From positions 30,001-62,620 of the forward strand of contig LUCW03001706.1 in NCBI GenBank assembly GCA_001586965.3: a DNA stretch of 32,620 bases, written 5' to 3'. Origin of the DNA: Sphaeroforma sirkka. Taxonomy: Eukaryota > Opisthokonta > Ichthyosporea > Ichthyophonida. The translations under genes were made by a program, and so were the position numbers. A model generated the notes under the pieces. It ran no database searches, was not told the origin of the DNA, and saw only the letters and a program-made list of their open reading frames with translations. Positions 19,481 through 30,319 of this stretch are shown here, one piece after another (within the stretch, counting starts at the first letter, position 1; every line of letters starts with the position of its first letter).

Positions 19481-20549
19481 GCTATATCGACAGAAAATTG
19501 TGCATTCTGCAATAATTGTGGGCATTACATTGGGCAATGCCGTAAGTTACAAGCGCTAATCAAATCATACGTTGCTGGTAACTCACATAATCAGGGTCGT
19601 GACCACGACGGCCGTAAACGTTACGATCGACGGATTGACAAATCTGGTCCTCGTCATGACATGAGAAACTACAGATTTAAGTCCAAGAACAATAACGAGC
19701 ATCGCCGACCTGATTCGAATCACGACTACTGTACTCGTGTGGAACAGTACAACAGAAACAAAAGCTACCAATACCGCTACGATAATCACGATGATTAGGA
19801 CCGACAGGACTACCGAGACTACGACGATGGTAGATATTCACAAGATACCCAACGAACACAAGACATTGATAGAACATACAGATCCTAGAGCAATCGACGC
19901 CAATCTCAGGAAGGCAGACAAGACAAAGCTATGTCAGCACAAGTATCTGATGACCAGCTACCTGCAAACAGGCAGATTGCATTCTCCACAATTAACCCTA
20001 CAGTCGACAACAAGGAGGTGAATGATCAGTCAGATAGAGATTCCAGGGGTGGATACTGACTAGCTTGCGATAGTTGCGCCACCATACACGTACTTCCCTA
20101 TAAGTACCACAATTATCACCTCGTCAGCAACATGCGCATTAATGACCGGTATGCGCTCGAAGTAGCTGATGGTACAATCATTTATCCGTGGTATGTGGCT
20201 CAGCTAGGAAACTTGGGGGACGTACTCATTGATACGACATTTAAAACTGCACTACAAAGTATCAGCCTACTCTCAGCGCGACACTACTCACTTGAATTCA
20301 CCAACAATATGATGTACATATTACTACCAAGCTTCGAAACCATAACAGTACATGAAAAGCGCAGAATGTACTGTGTACACATCGACGACATAGCTATGAC
20401 TACAGTGGAACCATCGCTGGAGAAAGCCAACCAGATTTCATGGCACAACAGGCTCGCGCACCCCAGCTACGTCCCAAAAGATTTATCATACATAAGACAA
20501 CCAGAGGAACGATGCAAAGCATGCACTTACCCCTCTGACGCAGCCCGCC

Positions 20550-21650
20550 TGGGCCAACGACAAACCATCACTGTGCTTCCCATACAGTATCTATGCTCAC
20601 CTGAAAACTGTACACAAAAACACGGGCGGTCGTACACTCGACCATGTAGCCCTCCGCCAACCGTTGGTCCAACAAGGAGATCGCGGCAATGGCCCGGCGC
20701 CAATACTACTACCAACTGGTTATGGGTAAATCGCCAACCTCAAACCAAGACACAGCCAGACACGACAGCTTCAATCGCCGCTTCGAGTCTACACCAATCC
20801 GGCTCTGTGCTATGATTATAACGAATACGCACATGTTCACATTGCTCGACTACCGCACCGACGGCTGTCTCTGCCCTGTCTGCCCCGGTAGCCACAAGTT
20901 CACTACCAGCCATTTTACCTGCATCCAACAACTGATTCGACGCATCCTGGTAGGTCCAAAACTGCCGCCCATTGGCCCTAACCTCCTTCAGCAATTACAG
21001 GAGTGCAACGACTTCTACGGTATCTGTGGATCTTTTCTCCAGCATGCTAAAGAACCACCATACCCTCACCCGTCCCTGACACATCAACAGATGTTCCCCA
21101 TACCCCGGCTAATCACGCTGTTGAAGTACTACTTCCAAATTTCGGTTCAAACGAAATCATCGCGCTTGTTGGTTCCGCCTATGATACTTCCAATCCAGGC
21201 CAGCCAACACATACCAATTTCATCCGTGGTCTGGTGCGGCATCCCCAGCCAACACATACCAATTTCATCCGTGGTCTGGTGCGGCATTGGCTAAGCTCCT
21301 CGACCGGATTATGACGAATAACCTGGTCCTTCTCGGTATTTCATACTCTACACTAACCCATTCCGCGGCACTACACGACGCAGACCCGATCCGTACCACA
21401 GAGGTGGGTACTCTACTTAGTAGGTCAGCAAGCGAATATATGGAACATTCGATAGTAACAGTGTTTTTTCAACACCGGCCCGAATTGACTCCGCGCATAT
21501 CTTCCATTTTCGACTCACTTGGCCCAAGCTTCAAACGGGAATTTACTGACCACTTCTTCCCATCAATCTTTCCTGAACCACTACAGCGACTATGAGAGCC
21601 ATACCATATGTTCATACATTGTAACATACATACTTGTCATTTTTGAAATA
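20550..21650. other. Unclassified 1.1-kb block inside the copia element
   Basis: The copia reading is clear up to the GAG-pre-integrase Cys region near 20530 and resumes in the integrase N-part near 21660. The DNA between is C-rich and does not align with copia protein order. It contains frames of about 100-200 codons (for example EYMEHSIVTVFFQHRPEL near 21440) with no recognised family. It is best explained as an inserted element or captured fragment. No terminal repeats were seen. Confidence 0.45.
21200..21290. repeat. 45-bp tandem duplication
   Basis: CCAGCCAACACATACCAATT and the following 25 bases at 21200 recur from 21245, essentially identical. This is a recent slip or duplication inside the unclassified block. 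Confidence 0.92.
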
Positions 21651-23057
21651 AATAATATTATCCCTATTGCTAAGAAGAAGAACAAGAATACAAACAAGGA
21701 ACGACAGCACGAATCTACTACAGAGCCTCTCGAGTTAGTCTTCGTGGACATAATAGAACCGTTCGTAACGTCAATAGGATCCAACTCCTACTCTGTATCA
21801 ATCATCGACGATTTTTCTAGTATGGCCAAAAAGTATCCGATCCGCGATCTGAAAGCGACAACAATTTTGAATGCTATGTTACACACCTTCGATGAATGGT
21901 AAATCTTAAGTCATCGCCGAGTTCAGGGCATACAAATGGATCGAGGCTCACAGTTTACAGCAAACGTAACGAGGCGCATGCTTGCGTATTTGGGATACTG
22001 CTTAAAGCACGCACCTACGGCCACACCACAATACCATGGCAAGTTAGAGAGACTCCATGGTACACTGGTCCCTACAATGCTTGCATAACTGAAGTATGCA
22101 CGTCTACCGACTACACTATGTGGGCTGAATCACTGATTCAAACCACCAACATATACAATGCTATACCCACCAACGAGAAGAGCTCATCCTTATACAAGAA
22201 GTTTACAGGATATGCATTTCCAATAGATATGTTCAGAACTTTCGGGTGTCACATCGCATAAAAGAACCGTGATGCAGACGGCAAACTCGACGGTAGAGCA
22301 CTGGATGGCATTCTTCTTGCGCAACCCTTGGACACAACACCGGACTCGTATCGTATATACTCACCACTGACCAAGCGTATAATACAAAGCCGAGACGTCT
22401 ATATATTCGAAGATGAATTCTTTGTCTGGGAAGACAACAAATGTACAACCACTATCGCACCAGTCACTATCTGATACTACCTCAGTATCACCACTTCAGA
22501 GGTGCCAAGCGCTGTTTAAAGTATCTCGCTGGTACTGAGGGCATCAGACTCGAATACACGAACAAAGAACCATGTATTCCCTATCCGAGTGCAGACAGTA
22601 GCTTTGCTAGCGATGACACATCAAGACGATCCACCACCGGACGAGTGGGCATTATAGCAGGTGTGCACCATTCATGTGGGGAACAAACTTACAACGATTA
22701 GTAACAACGTCTACAACAGAGGCAGAATACGTAGCACAATATGATACAGCCAAAGACGCTGTATGGGCTAGGAATCGCTTCACAGAATTCGGCATTCCGA
22801 TCGTGGAACCCACCACCATATAACAAGGTAACAAGTCAGCAATACTGATGGGAAATGGTATCACAAAATCCCGCCGTACAAAACATGTCGATCTACGATA
22901 TCATCACATCAGGGAACTCACATCAAACAACACCATCAAGCTAAAATATATACCATCAGAACAACTACTCAGTGATTTCTTCACGAGGCCACTCAGCCGA
23001 GAGAAGTTTACCGACATACGCGACAGGTTAATGCCTCGGATGCCAGTATCAACATAG

Positions 23058-23890
23058 TTCAATTTATAATAAAGGTAAGAATTTTAAGGTAAGTAGGTGT
23101 CAGATGCTTTGGGCTTCTATCTCTGACTGCAAAATATACAGATATATCGTACCTTGTAAAAAGAGTGTGTACAAACTGTTTGCATTATATGTAAAAATGA
23201 AATTATAAATAATGTACACGCAATATATAACTATATATTTGTTCATATAATTTTCCTATCGATAGACGCCCAAGTATTTACTTGTGCGACTGTGTTTTGA
23301 CATAAAATACTCTGAAGTTAAGTTGAATCCCGCAGACAATTTGTATTCATCGATACACATGATATTAGTAATTTACTGGTTCTCTTTAACTTTTATGCGT
23401 GATATCGTAAAAGTTGCATACCTGTGACAATTTGTATAGAAATTCATTCGCAGAATACAAACAAAATCGTGAATTTCGCAGCCCACAGGCCCTACAGGGA
23501 CCACAACCTGTCCCCCCAGCATCCACGCCACAGTCCACACCGATTCAGTAAGCAAAATGTATTTTTCAAGAAAATCTCGAGTATTTTTACCTGCGAAATT
23601 GTGATGCCTGTCCCCGTACAGACGAATATCCACGCCAGTCGTGAAGCCTGTCACTGTACACGAGATCGTCTACTCTACAGAAAAATCAACGTTTTCAACA
23701 ATTTTCTTCGAGACAATACTCAACAGCACCAATTCGTAAACGTCTTCGACAAATATGCATTGGTTCAACGCTTATCGCCCAATCCATCTACAGAGTCAAC
23801 AACTTCACATTCCAGGTCTTAATTCTTCAACCTTCATTAGTCTTCAGTTTCCAATTTTCAGCCTTTAGACTTCAGCCCTTGTTGATGTAA
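23058..23890. other. Copia 3' region between pol tail and polypurine tract
   Basis: AT-rich at first (an AATAAA lies at about 23069-23074), then a stretch with recurring CCTGTCCCC/CCTGTCACTGTAC words at 23500-23665, and finally a pyrimidine-rich TCTTCAACCTTCATTAGTCT run. A 132-codon plus-strand frame at 23424-23822 has no recognisable features and is not called as a gene. About 800 bp is unusually long for this interval, so it may hold further inserted sequence. Confidence 0.4.
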
Positions 23891-23905
23891 AATTGAGGGG
23901 GAGTG
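23891..23905 (+). other. Polypurine tract and start of a truncated copia 3' LTR
   Basis: AATTGAGGGGGAGTG is the typical polypurine tract that precedes Ty1/copia 3' LTRs. TGAGAGACTACAGG follows it, a plausible TG start of the LTR. Only about 50 bp of that LTR remains before sequence of the older gypsy copy begins. Confidence 0.65.
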
Positions 23906-23954
23906 AGAGACTACAGGTCTCAGGCCAGATTTTACAGCAAGAAACCATCTTTAA

Positions 23955-24073
23955 TTTATGGAAGTCATCAGAGTTAGCTCACTGTCGTCTATGATCAAAA
24001 GTCTTTAACATTTTTAAAAGAAATGAACCCTGATTCACAGTTGGTGAGCCGCTGGCATGACATTATTGCTAAG
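23955..24073 (+). mobile_element. Older gypsy copy, left part (RNase H region)
   Basis: This 119-bp stretch matches 28471-28579 of the adjacent element (TTTATGGAAG, GATCAAAAGTCTTTAAC, GGTGAGCCGCTGGCATGACA). It stops exactly where the 5' LTR begins. The match continues after the 3' LTR at 31664, so the two pieces are one older copy split by the younger insertion. Confidence 0.9.
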
Positions 24074-24668
24074 TGTAGAAATACGGCCTCCGGTCAGTCT
24101 AAAATATCAAGATCAATTGAGATAATACATTGGTTTTTATTTGTATTTTAAATAATTTAGTACAAGCTCTTTTTCCAATATTTCCAAAGTGTTCTAAATT
24201 CACTTTGATGGCTCCAATAGCCTGAGTATTTGGTATGACTCATCTACTTGGACCTATTTGAGACATTAGTAGATGTAGGATACTATAAACTAAATTTTAT
24301 AATCTCCGAACTACTACTTACAGATTTTGGTCCTCCCGCCAATCTCCAAAATCCAATAAGTCTTTTTCTTTTTTTAACTTTTCTTCAGATGGAACTTTAA
24401 TTATATCAGCTAATGTATTAACGTGACTTACGTTATTATGTCTATTTACAAATTAGGCAAGTGGTCATGAACATTTAGTACTTCTAGTGAAAATTATTCA
24501 ATAAAGAACAGCTAGAGGTACGCCCTGTGTGATCGAGGATATTTAGGCTCTTAACAAGAGGCAGTCCCGATCATTCTTACACAAGCTACCACTGCTAAAT
24601 CCTAACTGACTAAATTGTATTTTAGTTTAATATAGTTTGAAACCTAGTAATTTCCATCGAAGTTTACA
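24074..24668 (+). repeat. 5' LTR of the gypsy element
   Basis: 595 bp, TG...CA ends, matching the 3' LTR along its length apart from a block of about 50 bp present only here. An AATAAAG that could serve as a polyadenylation signal lies at about 24500. Immediately left is RNase H sequence of the older copy. Confidence 0.95.
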
Positions 24669-24747
24669 TATTTTTCAGTTATTTAGTAGTTACAGTAGTG
24701 TACTGCTTCTAGACTGTCTGACATCGATTTACTATCCAGCAAATACT

Positions 24748-26784
24748 ATGGCTAAGGGTACTTCTAAAGGCAAGGGAGCCGCTAGCTCTAGGCCTGCTAA
24801 GCCTGCCGAGGTTCCTGAGGTCCCTGTGGAAACACCTAGCCTGTCTGGAGTTGAGCCTGCCGAGGATACTGTTGGGGAAGCAAATTCTGAGGTTGGTACA
24901 GAGGATTATTCTGAGGATGACTCGTCGGATCCTAAAGCCTTGGAAGAAGAGGTATCTACTACCGCGGAAAGGCTCGCCAGCGTCCGTGTATCACCTAGGA
25001 GTGAAGCTCAGGACCCCAGCTTGCCCCCTGACCACGTGCCGTCAAATATTGGGGATAAACGTCGAAAGGCTGGAAAATTCGTGGATACGAATGTCGGGGG
25101 CATTATAACTCCACATCTAAAGGACACTCCAGCACAAATCCGGAGTGAAAAGGAAGTATTGGACCTGTCCGAAAATTTCGGTTTCGCCATCGATGGAGAA
25201 GCCATTCCATTGAGCTCAAATCTTGGGGCCGAAGCTGAGGACGCCATAACTCGACAACGAGTGGTTGGATCCTCTCAATCTCGACGCCAATTGAACCGCA
25301 CTGAAGCGCTCTTGAAGGAGCTAGCGGCAGCAGCAGTTGTGGACCCTTCTATCGTGTCCCACTTGGCTGATATTCTTCCTATACCGAAGAAGAAGAAAAA
25401 TTCGGGCCGGGTTTCGAACCCGAGACCTACTGGTTTACCAGCCAGTATGTTTACACCACTAAGCCAGTTACCACTGGCGAGAGAGATAATATTTCAAAAT
25501 TTAATCTCTATAGCTCTGATGCTACCATTGACCATCCTCTTGACAAACCTAACCCAGTCAGAGGATATGATCGTATGGAACTCGATGAGGCTTACCATCC
25601 TCGTAATATCGACCCTCATTTGCCAACTAACCCTGGTAATCACGATTTTGGCAATCGCTACACCAGTACCTCGTTAGAGAGTTCCCGCTCTAATCCTGAG
25701 GATGAGGAAGTGAGAACCAGACATACTCGTCTCAGGCTATTACGCTCTGGTATGCAAGTCCTTGAGGACCGTCTATTGAATGACTCTGACCTTGACGATA
25801 GGAAAGCGGATAACATTCGCTATCTAATCGATAACAAGAGAAAGGAAATAGACACCATCTTGGCACTAGCAGCCCGTAGCACTGAGCATGAGCCTCGTGA
25901 ACACTTAGAACCAAGCTTTATAAAGCAGCTAGGTAACGCGCAGGCTGAGGTCGATTTCTCTACTAATGAGAGTACAGTGGAGACACTGAAGGCCTTCGAC
26001 CAACTTAAGGAGTCTGCCAGCCTTAGGGATAAGCAGATGATGAATGCCTTTATTCATTTCTGTGAGCCAGGTGAATGGCGAACTATCTTGAAGGCTCATG
26101 AGCCCAACTGGAAAGCCCTACCCTGGCACCAGTTGCGTGATAATATACTTAACACCTTTTTTTGAAGATGCACGTGACCGTGAACTTTTAGAGTCTCGCA
26201 AGTTCTTTGCGAACGATACCACTATTCGAGGTGCTCTAGCTCATATGACACATATGAATACTCGGATGGGTGGTCGTACCTATACTGGCGAATATTTATT
26301 AATTTGTCAGATGATGGAGACTCTGGGAGCTAACCTCTTTAAGAAAGTCAATGATGACATCATCGCCTATGGTGATTTGCGATCTATGCCTTGGTCTGTC
26401 TTTGAGAAGATAGTACACAAGCATACCAATTCCTCTACTAGAGTACTTAGTACCACGAGCTACACCCAGCCCACTAAGCGAAACGCAGTAGAGACTAATA
26501 CTGCGCGTAGTACTAAGAAACCTCGCACTACTACTGGAGGGGGTACTGGCTCTACTTCTACCGAACCAAAAGGTGATAAGAAGGTGAGAGCGCCTTGCAA
26601 GAAGTGTGGTTACAACCTCACAAAACGTAATGGCAAGTGGAATGGTAGACACGACCCTGTTAAGTGTGCACCAGGCAAGCCAGATTTTGGACACTATATG
26701 AAAGAGTGTGCTACTTGCAAGGGTACTAACGGTTGGCACAAAGAGGATTGCAAGGACTTACCAGACGTCCAAGTTAAGCACTGA
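24748..26784 (+). pseudogene. gag region of the gypsy element
   Basis: The first ATG after the LTR with a sustained frame is at 24748 (MAKGTSKGKGAA). The N-terminal part is Pro/Glu/Ser/Asp-rich. A central charged, probably helical segment (about 25700-26165: RLRLLRSGMQVLEDRLL, YLIDNKRKEIDTI) is capsid-like in character. A Lys-rich C-terminal part holds two Cys/His clusters (APCKKCGY near 26590 and CATCKGTNGWHKEDC near 26710) that resemble nucleocapsid zinc knuckles with unusual spacing. The region is broken and contains an antisense tRNA-like insert at 25399-25473. Gag identity is inferred from position and the Cys/His clusters. Confidence 0.75.
25399..25473 (-). repeat. Antisense tRNA-like (SINE-like) insert in gag
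   Basis: On the minus strand this stretch holds an A-box TGGCTTAGTGG, a B-box GGTTCGAAACC, a variable-loop AGGTC and a T-stem TCGGG/CCCGG. An ACTGG/CCAGT stem stands where the anticodon stem should be, with GGT in the loop. The 5' acceptor strand does not pair with the 3' strand, and the anticodon loop appears one base too long, so it is not a normal tRNA gene. It is more likely a tRNA-derived SINE fragment or a reverse-transcribed tRNA piece. Confidence 0.65.
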
Positions 26785-26859
26785 CAGTACCATATGTGCG
26801 CACTAGAGCAAGATTATGAGAAAATGTTCAATAAAATCTATACCAAAGGAGATGAACGT

Positions 26860-27160
26860 ATCTTTCAAACAGTTTTCGTAAATGGAGAAAAAGTTATGGC
26901 ACTATTTGATCCAGGGCTGAAGTCTCTGCTATCTCACGCCGAGTAGCCTACGCTACAGATATGGCTGTCCATAACGAAACAACTGATTTAATTTTTGGGA
27001 AATGGCAAAGTTACTACTTGCGAACAAGCCATTGACTATGCACACATAATGCTGTCAGATAGAAGAGAAGTGAAGACTCACCTAATCGTTACTGACATGT
27101 CTCAGAAATACGACTTAATTATAGGTATGACTGATCTTCTCAGTTTAGGTATAACACTCA
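26860..27160 (+). pseudogene. Aspartic protease region of the gypsy element
   Basis: An FVNGEKVMALFDPG-like segment at about 26874-26916 occupies the position of the active-site strand. YDLIIGMTDLLSLGI at about 27110-27155 matches the C-terminal Ile-Ile-Gly motif of retrotransposon pepsin-like proteases. Order between gag and RT supports the call. Confidence 0.7.
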
Positions 27161-27219
27161 CTGGTCTGCCTAATGGGCTAGACTCGAATAAAGATCAGTC
27201 AGATGATAATATGTTAAAG

Positions 27220-28150
27220 ATACCTAAACCTCCGGAAGGTGAAGCAAAGGATATGATTCCGCACTTCACCGATATAATTATGGACTTAATTATACAAAAC
27301 AGGAAGATTGCAATAACTGACTGGTGTATGTTTAAGTTCTCTAATGGGTACGTTAGACTTGACTTAACAAACGTCGACTTCTCTAAGTTAAAGTGTCCTT
27401 CACATAACTACGTGAGTTGGAGACACAAAGACGTTGTCAAAACCCAAATCGAAGATTGGTTAAAACAGGGTCTAATTGAAATCAATTATGATGCAACCCC
27501 AGTTAACTTAGCTCTCTTAGCGGTCGATCAATATAAATCTGATGGAACGTTTAGTAAAACAAGAGTAGTACTAGACCTGTCGCCAATCAACAAACTAGTT
27601 CCGCAACATAGTTTTCCCTTATCAACCTAAGATAAGCGAGATACTACACGGAAAAATGGAGGGTGCGACTATTTTTCCAAGATAGACTTAAAAGCTGCAT
27701 TCCATCAACTACAAATATATCAGCCTCATAGGAAATACTTTTCCTTTACTTGGCAAGGTAAGAAGTACCAGTTTAAAGGTGCACCTGAAGGCTTACACAT
27801 GTTACCTTCTTTCTTCCAACAAGTTATGATGGAACTATTTGCGGACCTGTCGTATAACGTATCAGTCTATTTAGATGATATAGTTATCTTTACAAAGACA
27901 GCACATGAACATGCTAAACTCGTTAAAGAAGTCTTAAAGCGACTTAATCATGCTAAACTTAAGATTAACGAAGACAAGTGTTCTTTTGCTAAAGATACTA
28001 TACACTTACTTGGCTACAAAGTATCTGCAGAAGGGGTAGAAATTGATCCTGGCAAGAAACAGTTTCTGTTGGATTTATCAACACCAATTACTGGAAGAGA
28101 TGTGAACTCTGTGTGTGGGTTTGTTAACTTCTTTTTTCTCATTACTTAAA
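27220..28150 (+). pseudogene. Reverse transcriptase region of the gypsy element
   Basis: Typical Ty3/gypsy blocks in order: VKTQIEDWLKQGLIE (start of fingers), KTRVVLDLSPINKLV, FSKIDLKAAFHQLQI (first catalytic Asp), FKGAPEGL, VYLDDIVIFTKT (YxDD box, about 27868-27903), LKINEDKCSFA and LLGYKVSAEGVEIDPGK. This is one of the best-preserved parts of the element. Confidence 0.95.
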
Positions 28151-28184
28151 GCCTTTCAGTCACCTACGGCTGCACAAAGGACCT

Positions 28185-28670
28185 TTGGGAAAGCTTTGGA
28201 CTAAAGAATGTGATGATGCATTTAAACTAGTCAAAAGTAAAGTAATGGACGCACCCATCATGCAGTACCCTGTGGATGGTGTCCCATTCCAAGTAGCAAC
28301 CGACGCTTCAGATCGAGCGGTAGGTGGAGTGCTTTACCAAACGATAAATGGTAAACCGCGCTACATACAATTCTTTAGCAAGAGTTATAATAAGAGTCAA
28401 CGGAATTACCCTACCGTTAAACAAGAGCTCCTTGCTATAGTTACTGCGCTAAGACAGTTTAAAGACTACCTTTATGGAAGTTACTTTACTGTCGCCTGTG
28501 ATCAAAAGTCTTTAACATACTTAAAAGATATGAACCCTGATTCACAGTTGGTGAGCCGCTGGCATGACATTATTGCCAAGTTCGCTTTTAATATAACACA
28601 CATACCAGGAATACATAACCATCTTCCTGACATGCTCTCTCGACTTGTGCCCGACTACCAGAAAACAGTC
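28185..28670 (+). pseudogene. RNase H region of the gypsy element
   Basis: FQVATDASDRAVGGVLYQ (first catalytic Asp), FFSKSYNKSQRNYPTVKQELLA (the usual SRxL...NY...E block) and FTVACDQKSLTYL followed by HIPGIHNHLPDMLSRL (D-x-LSR end) are all standard for Ty3/gypsy RNase H. The sibling copy was interrupted within this region, at the point matching 28579/28580. Confidence 0.94.
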
Positions 28671-28684
28671 AAAGAGTTATTAGC

Positions 28685-29162
28685 AACCGATTGGATGCTA
28701 AATAAGAAATGGTTTAACCTCGCTCAATCACGATGGGGTCCATTTACTGTTGATATGTTCGCCGCAGAACATAACAAACAGGTTTCTGAATATAGGTCGT
28801 TGACTCATCCTAAAGGTGATGCATTTCAGCTTGACTTATCAAAGCATAATGCGTGGGCTAACCCACCTTGTCAACTTATCGCACAGTTGTTAAATTATGT
28901 TAATATTACTAAATCTACCATTACGCTGTGTTGTCCCTTACGTAACTCCGACCCATGGATACGTGATTTAATTAATATGATTCAAGACGAACCTATTTAT
29001 GTCGACCGTGAAACCGACACGTTCTTGTATCAGGGATCCTATTCTATTAAGAAGACGCCTTGGAAACACACCATTGTTTGTCGCATCGGTCCTGCAGGTA
29101 CCACTAAGTGGAAACCCTCAACCGAATTCTTAGCTAAACTAGAGGAGTCCAAAAGAGTTTGA
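28685..29162 (+). pseudogene. Dam-like adenine methyltransferase domain between RNase H and integrase
   Basis: After the RNase H end comes DWMLNKKWFNLAQSRWG, then PFTVDMFAAEHNKQ, a conserved Asp-Ala-Phe, WANPPCQLI, ITLCCPLRNSDPW and a C-terminal TFLYQGSYS strand. This pattern (D-x-F/C-A-x5-N, [N/D/S]PP motif, P-x6-W) is that of phage-type Dam methyltransferases (Pfam Dam, PF05869). It also matches the methyltransferase-like module following RNase H in DIRS-type retrotransposons. In established Ty3/gypsy elements this position normally holds only a linker, a second RNase H-like domain or a dUTPase. The older copy at 31740-32200 carries the same domain. The family call rests on motif spacing, not a search. 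Confidence 0.75.
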
Positions 29163-29214
29163 ACAAAAGCTCAAGACTCGTACAACACATGCACCCAACA
29201 AGATTGCAGTCGAG

Positions 29215-30220
29215 GTAATGCCGATTGAAACGGCATTAGATCGTAAAAACATGGAACTAGCTAAGGCCATGGATCAAAGACTCAAAACTCTAAGAGAACC
29301 TGAAGCTCGCACTCAACTACTTAAAGCGCTGCTTAAAGAACAGCCAGGAGTTGCGAAACAACTGAAGAAGATACTTCCACAATCCAATGTTGTCAATTAT
29401 GTATCTCAGGACTCTACCCCTCCTGATACCGAGGTTGCCCTTTCCAACAGGACTATGGTTCATCCAGCCAGCGTTACGCAGAATCTGACTGACTTAGAGG
29501 AGCTCGAAAGTAGAGTTAAAATTATACATAATTTAACGCATCGAGCATATGAGCATACTTATAAAATGGCTATTCGTGCAGGGCTTGATCACCCGGCGCT
29601 GAAAGAAACCATACGTGAAGTATACCGACGCTGTACTGATTGTGAAAAGAACCAGATCAAGCGATACGGTTGGGCACCCCTAAAAAAAGTGTGACAGAAG
29701 ACCAACCGATGCGCCGAGTCATAGTTGATTTGGTTAAACTCCCGTGATCCAAGCATACTGGCGATGTATATATCTGTCATTTCTTATGTGTGGCTTCGGG
29801 CTATAACTTGCTTTTATGCAATACCGAACAAACGTCCACAAACAGTGGCAGAATTATGCTATCACGTCTTCAATGACTTCGGTTTCCCCCGAGTACTATG
29901 TTCTGATAACGGTAGTGAGTTTTGTACCGACGTAATGGAGGCACTTATACTCGTATCAGGCATGACCCATAGGCGTGGTGTTCCTTACAAACCTCAAACG
30001 CAGGGTGCAAATGAGACACGTCATAGAGAACTTAAGAAACTCTTGCGTACCGCACTAGACGACGTTGAGGATATGTGGCCTTATCATTTGAAATGGGTTC
30101 AGACTCAAATGAATAACTGCATGAATCCTCAAACTGGAACACTCCCGTTTCACTATTTCTTTGGCCGCTATAGTGAATTACAAGCAACGTTTGATAAAAC
30201 TGCGCCCGAGAAACACGCTA
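29215..30220 (+). pseudogene. Integrase region of the gypsy element
   Basis: A helical, charged leader (about 29218-29500) precedes an H2C2 zinc-binding domain (His residues in HNLTHRAYEH, then CTDC, about 29520-29650). The catalytic core shows RRVIVDLVKL, CSDNGSEFCTDV and PYKPQTQGANETRHRELKK (DD35E signature with its Glu), then PQTGTLPFHYFFGR. The domain order identifies a DDE integrase of Ty3/gypsy type, not a tyrosine recombinase. Confidence 0.92.
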
Positions 30221-30319
30221 CCCCGTGGCTACAAAGATCGAGCATATGCAGAACGTTGTTTACCCCTGTTTACTCGAGCACAAAAATCGCGTCCTACTTA
30301 AAGCGTATGACCGATGGAA

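Larger units (their letters stand above)
19481..23950 (+). mobile_element. Decayed Ty1/copia element
   Basis: Recognisable parts appear in Ty1/copia order. A CX2CX4HX4C gag zinc knuckle (CAFCNNCGHYIGQC) lies at about 19500-19545, followed by a basic Arg/Asp/Tyr-rich gag tail. The aspartic protease region is near 20065. The GAG-pre-integrase WHNRLAHPS lies at about 20440-20470. The integrase core spans about 21725-22260 (LELVFVDI, IIDDFS, MDRGSQFTA, LWAESL). The RNase H region is at about 22480-22760 (AKRCLKYLAGTEG, RRSTTGRVG). The pol tail lies at about 22860-23055 (RTKHVDLRYHHIRE, DFFTRPLS). The element ends at a polypurine tract near 23891. It is broken many times and is probably old. It abuts a gypsy relic on each side, and a non-copia block interrupts it at about 20550-21650. 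Confidence 0.88.

Noticed and set aside
23424-23822. 132-codon plus-strand frame
   Set aside because: No recognisable domain; it lies between the copia pol tail and polypurine tract and is composed of loosely repeated words.
25399-25473. A functional tRNA gene on the minus strand
   Set aside because: The acceptor strands do not pair and the anticodon loop spacing is abnormal, so only tRNA-like or SINE-like status is supported.
28685-29162. A second RNase H-like domain or dUTPase, as in some gypsy elements and retroviruses
   Set aside because: The FxVDxFA...N and WANPP motifs fit Dam-type methyltransferases and not the acidic tetrad of RNase H or dUTPase motifs.
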